From positions 272,493-336,492 of the forward strand of contig NZ_KB904634.1 of NCBI RefSeq assembly GCF_000380165.1: 64,000 nucleotides of DNA, written 5' to 3'. A program made the translations under genes and the position numbers. Below the pieces are notes generated by a model, which did no database searches, had not been told where the DNA came from, and saw nothing but the letters and a program-made list of their open reading frames with translations. Shown here one piece after another: positions 1 through 8,492 of the stretch. Source of the DNA: Wenjunlia vitaminophila DSM 41686. GTDB taxonomy: Bacteria > Actinomycetota > Actinomycetes > Streptomycetales > Streptomycetaceae. Within the stretch, counting starts at the first letter, position 1. Each line of letters starts with the position of its first letter.

Positions 1-490
1 CGTAGACCGTCCGGTAGGAGACCCCTGCGGCGAGTTGCTCCACCTGGATCCGGTTGTCCACGGACGAATAGGGCGGTGTGTCGAAGTGCAGGACCTCCCT
101 GCGCGCACCGCGCTGGATCTGCTCCACCCGCTGCGGCACCGCGGCCTTCGGGGTGTACTCAACCGGCAACTGGCCGCGCTGCTCCCGGGTGCTGGCGTGG
201 TACTCGTCGGCGAGCCGCATCATGGCGGCACGGGCCGTCATCAACTCCTGCATCCTGTGCAGCAGCAGTACCTCCCCCGCGGTGTCGGGAGGCTGGGCGG
301 CGACCCGCCGCCCGTCCGGTTCGTCGCGGCTGACCAGTCCGTGACTCGTGAGCCCGTCGAGCGCCCGGCCCACCGCCCCGGACGACAGTCCGGTCAACGT
401 CGCGAGCTGCTCCTTCGGGCAGGCACCGCTACGCACCAGCGCGGCGTAGGTCCGCGCCTCCTCCTCGGTGAGACCCAGGGCCTCCAGCAT
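1..490 (-). CDS. TrmB/LuxR-type helix-turn-helix regulator, C-terminus outside window
   Basis: The reading frame opens at ATG 490 and runs leftward off the window, so only the first ~163 residues are visible. The N-terminus (MLEALGLTEEEARTYAALV) is the usual beginning of TrmB-like winged-helix domains fused to LuxR output domains in actinomycetes; residues 1-65 form a helix-turn-helix with LTGLSSGAVGRALDGLTSHG as the recognition region. A charged, probably helical segment rich in Arg, Glu and Gln follows (about 75-130). The C-terminal LuxR-type domain expected for the family would lie outside the window and is not seen. Probable DNA-binding transcription factor; ligand and targets unknown. 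Confidence 0.75.
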   Translation of the reverse strand, partial: MLEALGLTEEEARTYAALVRSGACPKEQLATLTGLSSGAVGRALDGLTSHGLVSRDEPDGRRVAAQPPDTAGEVLLLHRMQELMTARAAMMRLADEYHASTREQRGQLPVEYTPKAAVPQRVEQIQRGARREVLHFDTPPYSSVDNRIQVEQLAAGVSYRTVY

Positions 491-858
491 CGCCGCTCTC
501 CTCCCGTCCGTGGCGCACGCCCAGGCCACCACGAGGGGACCACAGCCCCGGACGCCTGCTGCCCGACGCACCGAACCACGCCCATTTCGCGACCGGTGTC
601 ACGTGGTGACTGTATTAGACACATGGTTGGCCCAGGACTGGTCAGGGGCGCGATGTCCGACGATGGCCCAGGTCACCACCGTCCCCGAACCCAACGGCGC
701 CCACGCGCGACGCCCGACTGGGAAACCCCAGCCGGGCGCCTGTCCACACTGCTCGTGGTGTGGTCAACTCACCACGGTGTCGCACCCCCTCACGGAGTTC
801 GCCACCGCACGGGCTCGCGGGAAGGCACGACCGCCAGCGGGCCCCGTGGTGCGGGCGA
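491..858. other. Intergenic region, 368 bp, with a 13-bp inverted repeat
   Basis: No credible gene. The sequence is the 5' region of the leftward regulator and the 3' flank of the leftward gene at 859. A perfect inverted repeat, GTCAC-GTG-GTGAC, lies at 598-610 beside the most AT-rich stretch (about 608-625, with TACAGT-like bases on the minus strand). It could be a promoter/operator for the regulator; this is inference only. Confidence 0.35.
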
Positions 859-1719
859 CTACTTCGCGGCCTTCGCCACCGGAGCGCAGGCTCCCTTGAC
901 GAAGGCGATGGAGTCCATGGTCCGGGAGTCGGACAGGATCGCGGTGTCCCCCTCCTTCAGGTGGTAGGTGAACTCCTGGTCGGTGGAACGGTCGCCGTTG
1001 CTCTGCCGGCTGGCGCCCTCGTCCGAACCAGCGGTCGTCCTGGTGCCCTTGTCGCCCTCGCCCTGGCTGGTGCCCTTCTCCGTGGTGCCCTTGTCGCCCT
1101 CGCCCTGGCTGGTGCCCTTCTCGGTGGTGCCCTTGTCGCCCTCGCCCTGACTGGTCCCCTTCTCCGTGGTGCCCTTGTCACCCTCGCCCTGACTGGTCCC
1201 CTTCTCCGGGCTGCCGGAGGTGTTCTTGTCCAGTCCCGCCGCGGGGGCGCCCGGGCCTGTTACCTGGGCCACCTCCGGGCCGATCACCGTGGCCCCGCCG
1301 ACGAAGCTGCGGTGGAACTCGGTGTGCACCCCCTTCGGGCCTGACGGCGACCTCTCGGCGACACCGTCCGGCAGCGGCTGGCACAGGTAGCCCTCGGGGG
1401 GGTTGTAGACGGTCGAGACCCCGGCGTCGCGCAGCATCCGGGTGAACTCCGCCACCTCGTCGTCACCGTGCGGCCAGTCGGAGATGTGCACCACCACACC
1501 GCCGTTGTCGGTCTTCTCCACCGCGTAGGCCGGGGTGCCGGCGCCACCACCGGGCAGGGCCACGAAGGCACCAACCGCCGCGGCGGCGGTCACCAGACCG
1601 GTGACCGTACGGGTCGGGGTGAACACCCGCCGGCGCTCCGGCTCGGGCCAACCCGCCGCGGTGACCCTCGCCTCCCGCTTCAGCTCCTCCACCAAACGGT
1701 CCTCGAACGACGTGCTCAT
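859..1719 (-). CDS. Membrane-anchored ECF-sigma partner protein with 14-residue tandem repeats
   Basis: 286 residues. Residues 1-33 are polar and presumably cytoplasmic, one membrane helix follows (about 34-58, VTGLVTAAAAVGAFVALPGG), then AYAVEK opens an extracytoplasmic domain to ~150. Four copies of EKGTSQGEGDKGTT form a hydrophilic linker before a Cys-containing C-terminal segment. The start overlaps the stop of the upstream sigma gene by 4 bases, so the two are translationally coupled. Short cytoplasmic tail, one helix and an AYAVE domain are typical of proteins found beside ECF sigma factors in Streptomyces; an anti-sigma role is plausible, but no zinc-binding anti-sigma motif is seen. 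The repeat linker is unusual for this group. Confidence 0.75.
   Translation of the reverse strand: MSTSFEDRLVEELKREARVTAAGWPEPERRRVFTPTRTVTGLVTAAAAVGAFVALPGGGAGTPAYAVEKTDNGGVVVHISDWPHGDDEVAEFTRMLRDAGVSTVYNPPEGYLCQPLPDGVAERSPSGPKGVHTEFHRSFVGGATVIGPEVAQVTGPGAPAAGLDKNTSGSPEKGTSQGEGDKGTTEKGTSQGEGDKGTTEKGTSQGEGDKGTTEKGTSQGEGDKGTRTTAGSDEGASRQSNGDRSTDQEFTYHLKEGDTAILSDSRTMDSIAFVKGACAPVAKAAK
1043..1210 (-). repeat. Four tandem 42-bp repeats inside a CDS
   Basis: Four direct copies of a 42-base unit (starts at 1043, 1085, 1127, 1169) with only a few substitutions encode EKGTSQGEGDKGTT four times in the partner-protein gene. The copies are exactly in frame, so gain or loss of units by slippage would lengthen or shorten the linker without a frameshift. 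Confidence 0.9.
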
Positions 1720-2309
1720 GCCTTGCCTCCTGAGTATGCGAACTGGTTGCTGGTGTCGGCCCCGGCGGTGGCGGCGCTCAGGGTCTTGCGGGCGCGGTGC
1801 AACCGGACCCGGGCGGTGACCTGGCTGATGCCCAGCGCGGCGGCGGCCTCCCCGACGGTGAGCTGATCGACGACGATGAGCTCGAGCACGGCCCGCTCCC
1901 CCTCCGGCAGCTCCGCCAGCGCGGCGAGCGCCCGGCGGCTCTCGCCCTCCGCGGTGAGCTTGTCCTCGATCCGGGAGATGTCGTCGGACTCCAGCAGACG
2001 GCGACCCGCGACCCGGGTGGTGAGGACGGACTCCCGCACGGCTCGACGGCGTTCCGCCGACGCGATGTTCCGCGCGATGCCGAACAACCAGGCGATCTCG
2101 CTGCCACGTTGCAGCCGCCGGGAGTAGCCGGAGTCGATCACAGCGAGGAAGACCTCGGCGGTGAGGTCGGCCACGGTGTGTGGGTCATCCACCCGGCGTG
2201 CGAGGAACCGGGTGACCGCGTCCACGTGACGCCGGTAGAACTCCTCCAGATGGTCCGGCTCCCAGGCTGTCGCGGCGGGGCCGCGGTGTCGCCTGGTGGG
2301 TATCTTCAC
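1716..2309 (-). CDS. ECF-family RNA polymerase sigma factor
   Basis: 197 residues starting at GTG 2309, preceded by AGGAGAG at 6-base spacing. Region 2 lies at about 22-95 (EFYRRHVDAVTRFLARRV; AWLFGIARNIA) and region 4 at about 130-185, with the helix-turn-helix LTVGEAAAALGISQVTARVR. There is no C-terminal extension, as in small ECF factors. The gene overlaps its membrane partner by 4 bases (ATGA), pointing to a two-gene operon and probably to signal-controlled release of sigma. Target promoters cannot be inferred from this window. Confidence 0.9.
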   Translation of the reverse strand: MKIPTRRHRGPAATAWEPDHLEEFYRRHVDAVTRFLARRVDDPHTVADLTAEVFLAVIDSGYSRRLQRGSEIAWLFGIARNIASAERRRAVRESVLTTRVAGRRLLESDDISRIEDKLTAEGESRRALAALAELPEGERAVLELIVVDQLTVGEAAAALGISQVTARVRLHRARKTLSAATAGADTSNQFAYSGGKA

Positions 2310-2814
2310 GTGAGGCTCTCCTCTCTGCTGCCGTACACCCCGTACTGGCAGCCGGGCGGGAGAGCGTTACGAGCCCCTGGTCAGAGGGCATGTGCCGAGG
2401 GGTCCAGTCCCCGTGCCCAGCGGCGAAACCGCGACGGCGACAACCGTGACGAGCGCGGTCGGGTCTCCGAACGGGCGGCCGGAACGAGCACGTTGGGGTC
2501 GGCGGCGGTGCCGCCCGCTACCGTGCCCCGCGGCGTCAGTTCGACGACGCGGCGTGCGGACACCGACAGGTGCCCGGCCGCGGTTCCGGGAGCGTACCGC
2601 TCGCCCGGCGCGGCGGGTGGCGAACCGCCGCCGGAATCGCCCCCGCACAGGACACCAGCGCCAACGGCCGGTCGTTCCCCGGGGCCACCCGGCCAGAGAG
2701 CGCCCTCGGACCGCAAGAACAAGATCCAAAACCCCTTCCTTTTTCCACACGCCCCCGGATACCTCTGTACCCGGGGCGGCCGATCGGCGGGCGCACGAGA
2801 GCGTGGGGGCAACG
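2310..2814. other. Intergenic region, 505 bp, divergent promoters
   Basis: Long overlapping open frames exist here on both strands, but they are Arg/Pro-rich and show no family signature, so I treat the region as non-coding. The AT-rich patch at about 2722-2755 (AAGATCCAAAACC...TTTTTCC) is the likely promoter zone for the rightward MBL gene; the leftward sigma operon should start from about 2320-2370. No convincing -35/-10 pair was identified. Confidence 0.4.
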
Positions 2815-3699
2815 GTGGACACAGAACCGAGCAAGGGCGACTGGAGCGTGGACGAACGCTGCATGAACTGCGATGTCGCCCGGCAACTCGCGCCCGGCCT
2901 GATCGGTGAGGTCGGCGGGCGCTCCGTCGTCCTTCGGCAGCCGCGGGACCAGGCCGAGGTCAGGCAGCTCCACGCCGCCGCGCACGCCTGCCCCAGCCGG
3001 TCGATCCGCGCCCCGGGGAGGTTGGACGCGGCACTGGACCCGTTCCCGATGGCCCTGGACGACACCGTGCACCTCTGCGGGCACAACTCCACGCACACCG
3101 CGGGGGCCAACTCCTACCTGCTGTGCCGTCCGGACGGCACCGTGATGATGGTGGACACGCCACGGTGGAGCACCGCGCTGGCCGAGCGTTACCAGGCGCT
3201 GGGCCGCGTCACCGACGTCCTGCTCACCCACCGCGACCACGCCGCCCACGGCCGCCGTTACGCCGACGCCTTCGGCGCCAGGCTGTGGATCCACGAGGGG
3301 GACCTCGAGGCCGCACCGGACGCCGACCGCGTCCTGCGCGGCACGGACCCGGCAACGATCGCGCCGGGGGTGGTCGCCCTCCCCCTCCCCGGCCACACGC
3401 GAGGCAGCGTGCTCTATCTCGCGGACGGGCGGTACTGCTTCAGCGGCGACAGCTTCTACTGGTCGCGTGCGACCGGGGACATCGAGGTGGCCGAGAGCGT
3501 CACCTGGTACTCCATCGAGGAACTGGCCGCCTCCCTCGCCCGCGCCATCGACCAGCTCCGCTTCGAATGGCTGTTGCCGGGCCACGGCGACCGGCGGCAC
3601 CTCCCCGCGGAGGAGATGACCCGACGACTGGAGCGGCTGGCGAACCGTACCCGGGAACTCCGCCCGCGGACCGTCGACTTCACGGCGGTCCGCTGGTGA
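2815..3699 (+). CDS. Ferredoxin-like/MBL-fold metallo-hydrolase fusion
   Basis: 294 residues from GTG 2815 (GGGGG just upstream; an in-frame GTG at 2803 is the alternative). The N-terminus carries Cys16-x2-Cys19 and Cys59-Pro, resembling a reduced ferredoxin-type site found in front of MBL domains in this family. The MBL domain follows, with TH139-R-D141-H142-AAH145-G, then PLPGHTRGS, SGDSF and LPGHGD near the C-terminus. The first metal motif is the compact THxDHxxH form, not HxHxDH. Probably a cytoplasmic metallo-hydrolase; substrate unknown. Only three candidate cluster cysteines are clear, so iron-sulfur binding is uncertain. Monocistronic by layout. Confidence 0.8.
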   Translation: MDTEPSKGDWSVDERCMNCDVARQLAPGLIGEVGGRSVVLRQPRDQAEVRQLHAAAHACPSRSIRAPGRLDAALDPFPMALDDTVHLCGHNSTHTAGANSYLLCRPDGTVMMVDTPRWSTALAERYQALGRVTDVLLTHRDHAAHGRRYADAFGARLWIHEGDLEAAPDADRVLRGTDPATIAPGVVALPLPGHTRGSVLYLADGRYCFSGDSFYWSRATGDIEVAESVTWYSIEELAASLARAIDQLRFEWLLPGHGDRRHLPAEEMTRRLERLANRTRELRPRTVDFTAVRW

Positions 3700-3721
3700 C
3701 GGCCCGGTACGGGAGCTTTGC

Positions 3722-3979
3722 TCGGTCCGGGTTGTACCGGGGCAGCCACTCGATGGCCATGCAGGCGATCTCCTCGACACCGTCGCCTACGCCGACCTGT
3801 GCACCCAGCACAACGGCGGGCGCTTCCTGCACCACATGCCGAAGGTCGCGTTCAAGAACGACGGGGCCGTCATGAAGACGGCCCACCAGATCGCCGCCGA
3901 CGGCTGGGACGTCGACCTGCCGCTGTGGTCCGACGCCGCGGACTGCGGCCCCTGCCACCCCGGCAACGACTCGCACTGA
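3722..3979 (+). pseudogene. Unrecognised gene remnant without start codon
   Basis: A protein-like frame ends at TGA 3977-3979 and can be read back into the end of the MBL gene with no ATG or GTG before the conserved-looking part. It reads DLLDTVAYADLCTQHNGG, then FLHHMPKVAFKNDGAVMK, and ends with DCGPCHPGNDSH, giving a terminal CxxC. Composition and codon use look like a real gene. I do not recognise the family. The missing 5' end next to another truncated gene suggests a remnant left by deletion; a start at a rare codon cannot be excluded. Confidence 0.45.
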
Positions 3980-4042
3980 GCACCGACCGGGTGGGTCTGG
4001 CCGACAGGCCGGACCCACCCGGGCCCGCCCGGGTGACACGCT

Positions 4043-4510
4043 ATGGCCACCCACCTGTTCGGCCACCTGGCCCCGCGGCTACGCCTGGTCCACGCCGACG
4101 TGGTCGACCACCTGACCGCGGCGCCCGGCAGGTACGACGTGCTGTACAGCCTCTTCGGCGCGGCTGACTTCACCGACCCGCGGAGCCTGCTTGCCGCCGC
4201 GGCCCGCGCCCTCCGTCCAGGGGGACGACTGGTGATCTCCACCCTCGCCCACTACCTCAGCGGCAGTCCCGCGGAGACAGACGTCACCCACGCGGACATC
4301 CCCACGAAGACGCCCACCGGAGAACCCGCCACGATGTGCAGGTGGGTGCTCCAAGAGCACGTGTGGACCAAGCTGCTCGCCGAGACCGGGCTCCGGGACG
4401 TCACCGTGGACACGCTCCCCGCAGCGGCGAACGGCCCTCGCGCGGCGGACACCCTGCTGCTGTCCGCCCGCCGGCCCTGGCGGAGGCTGGGCTCATCGCT
4501 CCGCCCGTGA
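4043..4510 (+). pseudogene. N-terminally truncated class I SAM methyltransferase
   Basis: The frame encodes 155 residues starting with MATHLFGHLAPRLRLVHADV, which corresponds to the middle of a class I methyltransferase. Motif II/post-II-like (LRLVHADVVDHL), the YDVLYSLFGAADF segment and RALRPGGRLVIST (motif III region) are present, but the GxGxG SAM-binding motif I and everything before it are missing. A TGA lies 9 bases upstream in frame. It is therefore probably inactive. It sits directly behind another remnant, which suggests one deletion event. It could be expressed as a short protein, but SAM binding is not expected. Confidence 0.65.
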
Positions 4511-4632
4511 CGCGAAGGCAGCCGGCGAAAGGGCGCAACCGCCGGGGCCGGGAGGCCAGGATGCCTGGTTCCAGTGTCCGATTCCCAACAGGTCTGCCTG
4601 GCTACTCCCTGGCGCGCTGCCGGCCCCGCGAA

Positions 4633-4666
4633 GAAGCCCCCGCCGGCGACTTCCGGAGGGGGCTTC
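4633..4666. terminator. Bidirectional hairpin terminator
   Basis: Perfect 9-bp inverted repeat GAAGCCCCC / GGGGGCTTC with a 16-base loop, placed between the convergent methyltransferase remnant and the C39 peptidase gene. The arms supply short A/T tracts on both sides, so it could end transcripts from either direction. Confidence 0.7.
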
Positions 4667-4674
4667 CTGCTTGA

Positions 4675-6063
4675 TCACCTGATGCCGACGGCCGCCAGTG
4701 CCATCCGCTGAGCTGCGGTGATCTCCCGTGGCCAGTAGACGTAGGCGATGCCCCCGCTGCCGCTCCTGACCTGGCCGTCCGCGGCGTAGCGCTTGGTGCG
4801 CAGCCAGATGTTCTCGAACTGCCGCCGGTCGTACACCCGGCGGACGGCGTCGTTGTTGTCCGACGCCGGGTCGTTCGCGATCACGTTGCCGTCCTGGGTG
4901 AAGCCGACCAGGCACATCAGGTGCCCGGCGGTGCCGTAACCGGCGCCGTCGAGTTCCTCGGCCCTGAAGGACTGCGAGGTGATGACGGGCAGTCCGGCCC
5001 GGATCAGGGTCTCGGCGTCGGTGAGCGAGCGCAGCCGGGTGATCACCGCCTCCATGTCGCGGTAGGTGGTGGCGTAGGCCGCGTTGAACGGCCAGTTGCC
5101 GCACCCCGCGTACTGCCAGTCGAAGGTGTGCCGTGCGGCGTGGCAGACCTGCGGGTCGGCGTAGTCCGGGTTGACCCAGGCCAGGTCGGCGGGGGTGGGA
5201 CGGCGGCCGTGGTACTCGATGACCATCTGCGAGGAGGTGGGACTGCACCAGGCCTCGCCCCCGTTGTCGTACTCGGGGTACTGCCCCTTGTGGATCTCCT
5301 GGGAGTAGCGGGGCACCACGAGCTCCACGCCGGTGGCCGGGCCGGGGGTGGACGCGGGGACCGTGAAGCGGTCCGGGATGTCCGACGCCATGGCCCCGGC
5401 CCGCCAGACCCGGGGAGCGGCGTCGGAGCCGGGCCTGCGGTGCAGGGTGAGGCGGAGCCGGTAGCTGACCAGGCGCAGTGCACTGGAGGTGTCGTCGATG
5501 GAGAAGGTGTCGGTCCAGATGGTGCTCTTGCCGTCGGTCTGGCCGTCCACCGAGGTGCGCCTGATGTCCCCGTCGCCGGCCGCCCACCGGCCCAGCACGT
5601 ACCAGGGGGTGCTGCTGCCGTCGGTGTAGGTGCCGTGCATCTCGACCTGGACCCAGGTTCCCGCGGGGGTGTGCGCGTTCCAGGAGGCGACGAGTTCGCT
5701 GGAGCCGAAGCCGATCCGGTGGACCGGGGACGTCCACACGGCGCTCTGCCAGGTGCTGGTCCTCCCGGTGTGCGGATCGGTGTACTCGGTGGTGCGCGTC
5801 GGCTGTCCGATGGTGATCGCGGGGCGTGCGCCGCCGAGCACACGGACGCCCTCGCCGGCGCCGGAACGCCAGTCGGAGTACGAGGTCCAGGTGTGGTTGT
5901 CCACGGGGGCGTCGTCCTTGCCGCGTCGCTCGGCGTCCGTCGGGGCGGGCGCGGTGCCGGCGGGGGTACCGGCCCGGGAAGCGGCGGACGCCGCTGGGGA
6001 CGCGGCAGCCGCGGCGGCGGCGACAGCGGCGGCGATGACGGCTCTCCGGGGTGCTTGGGTCAT
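4675..6063 (-). CDS. Secreted C39-family peptidase-like protein
   Basis: 462 residues from ATG 6063, with AAGGGG 7 bases upstream. The N-terminus MTQAPRRAVIAAAVAAAAAA ending ASAAS is a signal peptide; the twin Arg would also allow Tat export. Residues ~50-240 form a beta-rich accessory domain of a kind seen before C39-like peptidases. The peptidase domain follows: NGGEAWCSPTSSQM holds the catalytic Cys, AGHLMCLVGF the His and IANDPASDN the Asp/Asn. The domain resembles stand-alone extracellular C39-like peptidases rather than the leader peptidases of bacteriocin ABC transporters; no transporter or bacteriocin gene lies nearby. Substrate unknown; probably a cell-wall or protein hydrolase. Confidence 0.8.
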   Translation of the reverse strand: MTQAPRRAVIAAAVAAAAAAASPAASAASRAGTPAGTAPAPTDAERRGKDDAPVDNHTWTSYSDWRSGAGEGVRVLGGARPAITIGQPTRTTEYTDPHTGRTSTWQSAVWTSPVHRIGFGSSELVASWNAHTPAGTWVQVEMHGTYTDGSSTPWYVLGRWAAGDGDIRRTSVDGQTDGKSTIWTDTFSIDDTSSALRLVSYRLRLTLHRRPGSDAAPRVWRAGAMASDIPDRFTVPASTPGPATGVELVVPRYSQEIHKGQYPEYDNGGEAWCSPTSSQMVIEYHGRRPTPADLAWVNPDYADPQVCHAARHTFDWQYAGCGNWPFNAAYATTYRDMEAVITRLRSLTDAETLIRAGLPVITSQSFRAEELDGAGYGTAGHLMCLVGFTQDGNVIANDPASDNNDAVRRVYDRRQFENIWLRTKRYAADGQVRSGSGGIAYVYWPREITAAQRMALAAVGIR

Positions 6064-6345
6064 GAAGGGTTCCCCTTGTGGTGACGGCGGACAGGGCTGT
6101 GCGGTCGCGTGTTCGCAAGTCACTATCCCCACCGGGACGGGCGTTGTACCAGGGGTGGGGCCCGGCACGTGTGGGGATGGCCGGTCGGGCCGGGTCGGGA
6201 CGGGGTTCTTGTGCGTCACCCGGACGGATGTTCCTCGCACATCTGGACACTCACGGGTGAGTTCCCTTTATCGCGTCGCTTCGGGCCTGTCCCGGGGATA
6301 CCGTGGCAGAGTCACCCCGGGGGAGGGTGGCGGGCGGGGGGCGCC

Positions 6346-7371
6346 ATGATGACGACGAGTCACGCCAACGCGGCGGCGATGCCGTTACGGCCACACACGA
6401 CCACCGCGCCACCGCGGCGGCGCGGTACCTCGCGCCGGATGGTACGGCGCAGGCTCGGGCTCTTCCGGGGGAACCGCTATGCCGCCACCCGGGTGATGCT
6501 CCTGGTCAAGGAGCACCACCGGCTGGGCAGTGAGCTCGCCCTGCTCGGGGAGCGGGCGGGGGAGCGCGGCGCCCAGATCCGGGCGTCCCTGGACGTCGCC
6601 TGGGACCACCTGACCCATCGGCGCCCCGACCCACTGGTCGGTGCCGCGTACCTGGCGCTCGCCGACCAGTCGTTGGTGTGGTTGTTGCCACGGCCCCGGC
6701 TGGTCTCCCGGGGCACCGTAGTGCTCGCGACGCTGGACGCCTCGCCGGACCCGGCGGCGCAGGAGGCGGGGCGCAGGCTGCGCAAGTGCCTGGACAACGC
6801 GGAGGACGACGACGCGGTGCGGGCCGCGCTGTGCGCCGCCGTGGAGCTGGTGCACACCGCGGGCGAGTCGCAGACCATCGCCGACGACCTCCAGGTGCGG
6901 CGGCTCGAGCACCTGTTCTTCTACGCGGCCGGGATTCTGCTGCTGCTGTGCGCGGCGGTGCCGTTGGCGGCCCCGGACGCCTTGTTCACCGCGTGGCCGC
7001 CCGCACCCGCGGGAGGACGTACCGGCGCCCTGCTGGTGGTCACCGGGGCGGTGGTGGTGATGGGGGCGGCCGGCGGGGTGCTCAGCGGCCTGCTCCAGAC
7101 CAGGCACGCCCGCTCCAGTCTGATGACGTACCGGACCAGCACCCTGAACCTGGCGCTCCGGCCGTTGGTGGGCGCGCTGGTCGCCCTGGTGATCACGGTG
7201 TTGGCGGGTTGGCGGGCCCTGCCCGCGGTCGAGGGGGACGACCCGGGCCTGCTGTTGCTCGCCGCGTTCGCCGCCGGGTTCTCCGAGCGGTTCTTCCTGA
7301 AGCTGCTGAAGGTGCCGCGGGGCGGGGTGGACGAGCCGGCCCGCCCGGCACGGCCCCGGGAGGCGCCGTGA
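6346..7371 (+). CDS. Hypothetical membrane protein
   Basis: 341 residues from ATG 6346 (GGGCGGGGGG upstream). Residues 1-35 are basic (PPRRRGTSRRMVRRRLGLFR) and cytoplasmic; 45-180 form a soluble alpha-helical region with RASLDVAWDHL and LRKCLDNAEDDDAV. Three or four membrane helices follow: about 195-215 (LFFYAAGILLLLCAAV), 230-255 (GALLVVTGAVVVMGAAGG), 275-298 and 305-325 (LLLLAAFAAGFSERFFLKLL). I do not recognise a named family. The gene stands alone between the divergent peptidase and the convergent LigD-type gene. Confidence 0.75.
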   Translation: MMTTSHANAAAMPLRPHTTTAPPRRRGTSRRMVRRRLGLFRGNRYAATRVMLLVKEHHRLGSELALLGERAGERGAQIRASLDVAWDHLTHRRPDPLVGAAYLALADQSLVWLLPRPRLVSRGTVVLATLDASPDPAAQEAGRRLRKCLDNAEDDDAVRAALCAAVELVHTAGESQTIADDLQVRRLEHLFFYAAGILLLLCAAVPLAAPDALFTAWPPAPAGGRTGALLVVTGAVVVMGAAGGVLSGLLQTRHARSSLMTYRTSTLNLALRPLVGALVALVITVLAGWRALPAVEGDDPGLLLLAAFAAGFSERFFLKLLKVPRGGVDEPARPARPREAP

Positions 7372-7381
7372 CCCGTGGGCC

Positions 7382-8395
7382 TCACTGCCGTGGGCGGCGG
7401 GCCCGGCTGGGCTGGACCCGCGCTGGTTCTCCGGCCGCCTTGGGGTGCTCCGGGGGGTAGGGCAGGTCGCTGAGTCCGTGGTCCCGTTCGTCCCGGGCGG
7501 CCAACTCCAGTGCGGCGTCCAGCAGGTAGGCGTGCTGGTCGAGGTCGGCGTGGACGTCGCCTAGCTCGGAGAAGCGGGTCCTCATGGACGTCAGGTCGAA
7601 GTCGTGCGGCCTGGCGTCCCGCAGCTCGTCCCAGCGCAGTGGCGCGGAGACCGGGGCGTGGGGGAACGGCCGGATCGAGTAGGCACTGGCCACGGTCCGG
7701 TCCCGGGCCGTCTGGTTGTAGTCCACGAAGACCTTCTCGCCCCGTTGCTCCTTCCACCAGGCCGACGTCACCCGGTCGGGCATCCGCCGTTCCAACTCCC
7801 GGGCGACGGCGATGGCCGCCCTGCGGACCTGGGTGAAGGTCCACCGTGGCTCGATGGGAACGAGGACGTGCAGCCCCCGGCCACCGGAGGTCTTGGGCCA
7901 GCCGCGCATCCCCAGCTCGTCAAGGAGCTGGCGGAGTTCGGCCGCGGCGCGCACCGCGTCCAGGTAGTCGGTGCCCGGTTGCGGGTCCAGGTCGATCCGC
8001 AGTTCGTCGGGGTGCTCGGTGTCGGTGCGGCGGACCGGCCAGGGATGGAAGGTCAGACAGCCCAGGTTCGCGGCCCACACCACGGCCGCGGTCTCGGTGG
8101 GGCAGATCTCGTCCGCGTGCCGTCCGCTGGGGAAGGAGATCCGCCCGGTGGGGATCCACTCGGGCAGGTTCTTGGGGGCGCGCTTCTGGTAGAAGGACTC
8201 CCCTGTTACGCCGTCCGGGTGACGCTCGAGGGTGGTCGGCCGGTCCCGCAGGGCCCGCACCGCCCCGTCGCCGACCGCCATGAAGTAGCGGGCGACGTCG
8301 AGCTTGGTGTAACCGCGCTCGGGGAAGTAGAGCTTGTCCGGGTTGGACAGCCGCACGGTCCGCTCCCCCACGGTGAGCTCCAGCGCTGTGGCCAT
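7382..8395 (-). CDS. ligD: LigD-type primase-polymerase domain protein (non-homologous end joining)
   Basis: 337 residues from ATG 8395. The whole protein is one archaeo-eukaryotic primase-like polymerase domain: LSNPDKLYFPERGYTKLDVA at the N-terminus, FYQKRAPKNLPEW, the metal-binding RIDLDPQPG with two Asp, TSGGRGLHVLVP, and FVDYNQTARDRTVASAYS. In mycobacterial LigD this domain is fused to a nuclease and a ligase; here it is a separate gene. It would fill gaps, preferentially with ribonucleotides, during end joining. The next gene to the right is a divergent ATP-dependent ligase 97 bp away, so the pair likely shares a promoter region. No Ku gene is in the window. Confidence 0.9.
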   Translation of the reverse strand: MATALELTVGERTVRLSNPDKLYFPERGYTKLDVARYFMAVGDGAVRALRDRPTTLERHPDGVTGESFYQKRAPKNLPEWIPTGRISFPSGRHADEICPTETAAVVWAANLGCLTFHPWPVRRTDTEHPDELRIDLDPQPGTDYLDAVRAAAELRQLLDELGMRGWPKTSGGRGLHVLVPIEPRWTFTQVRRAAIAVARELERRMPDRVTSAWWKEQRGEKVFVDYNQTARDRTVASAYSIRPFPHAPVSAPLRWDELRDARPHDFDLTSMRTRFSELGDVHADLDQHAYLLDAALELAARDERDHGLSDLPYPPEHPKAAGEPARVQPSRARRPRQ

Positions 8396-8492
8396 GGGGT
8401 TCACGCTAGGTCGGATGGGCGTGCTCCGCCTCCCGGTGGCCCGGAGGACGCTCGGCGGGCGGGGAACCCGGACCGGCCGCACAATCCAGACC

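Noticed and set aside
1043..1210. Tandem repeats as a possible CRISPR array
   Set aside because: The units are directly adjacent without spacers and encode an in-frame peptide repeat.
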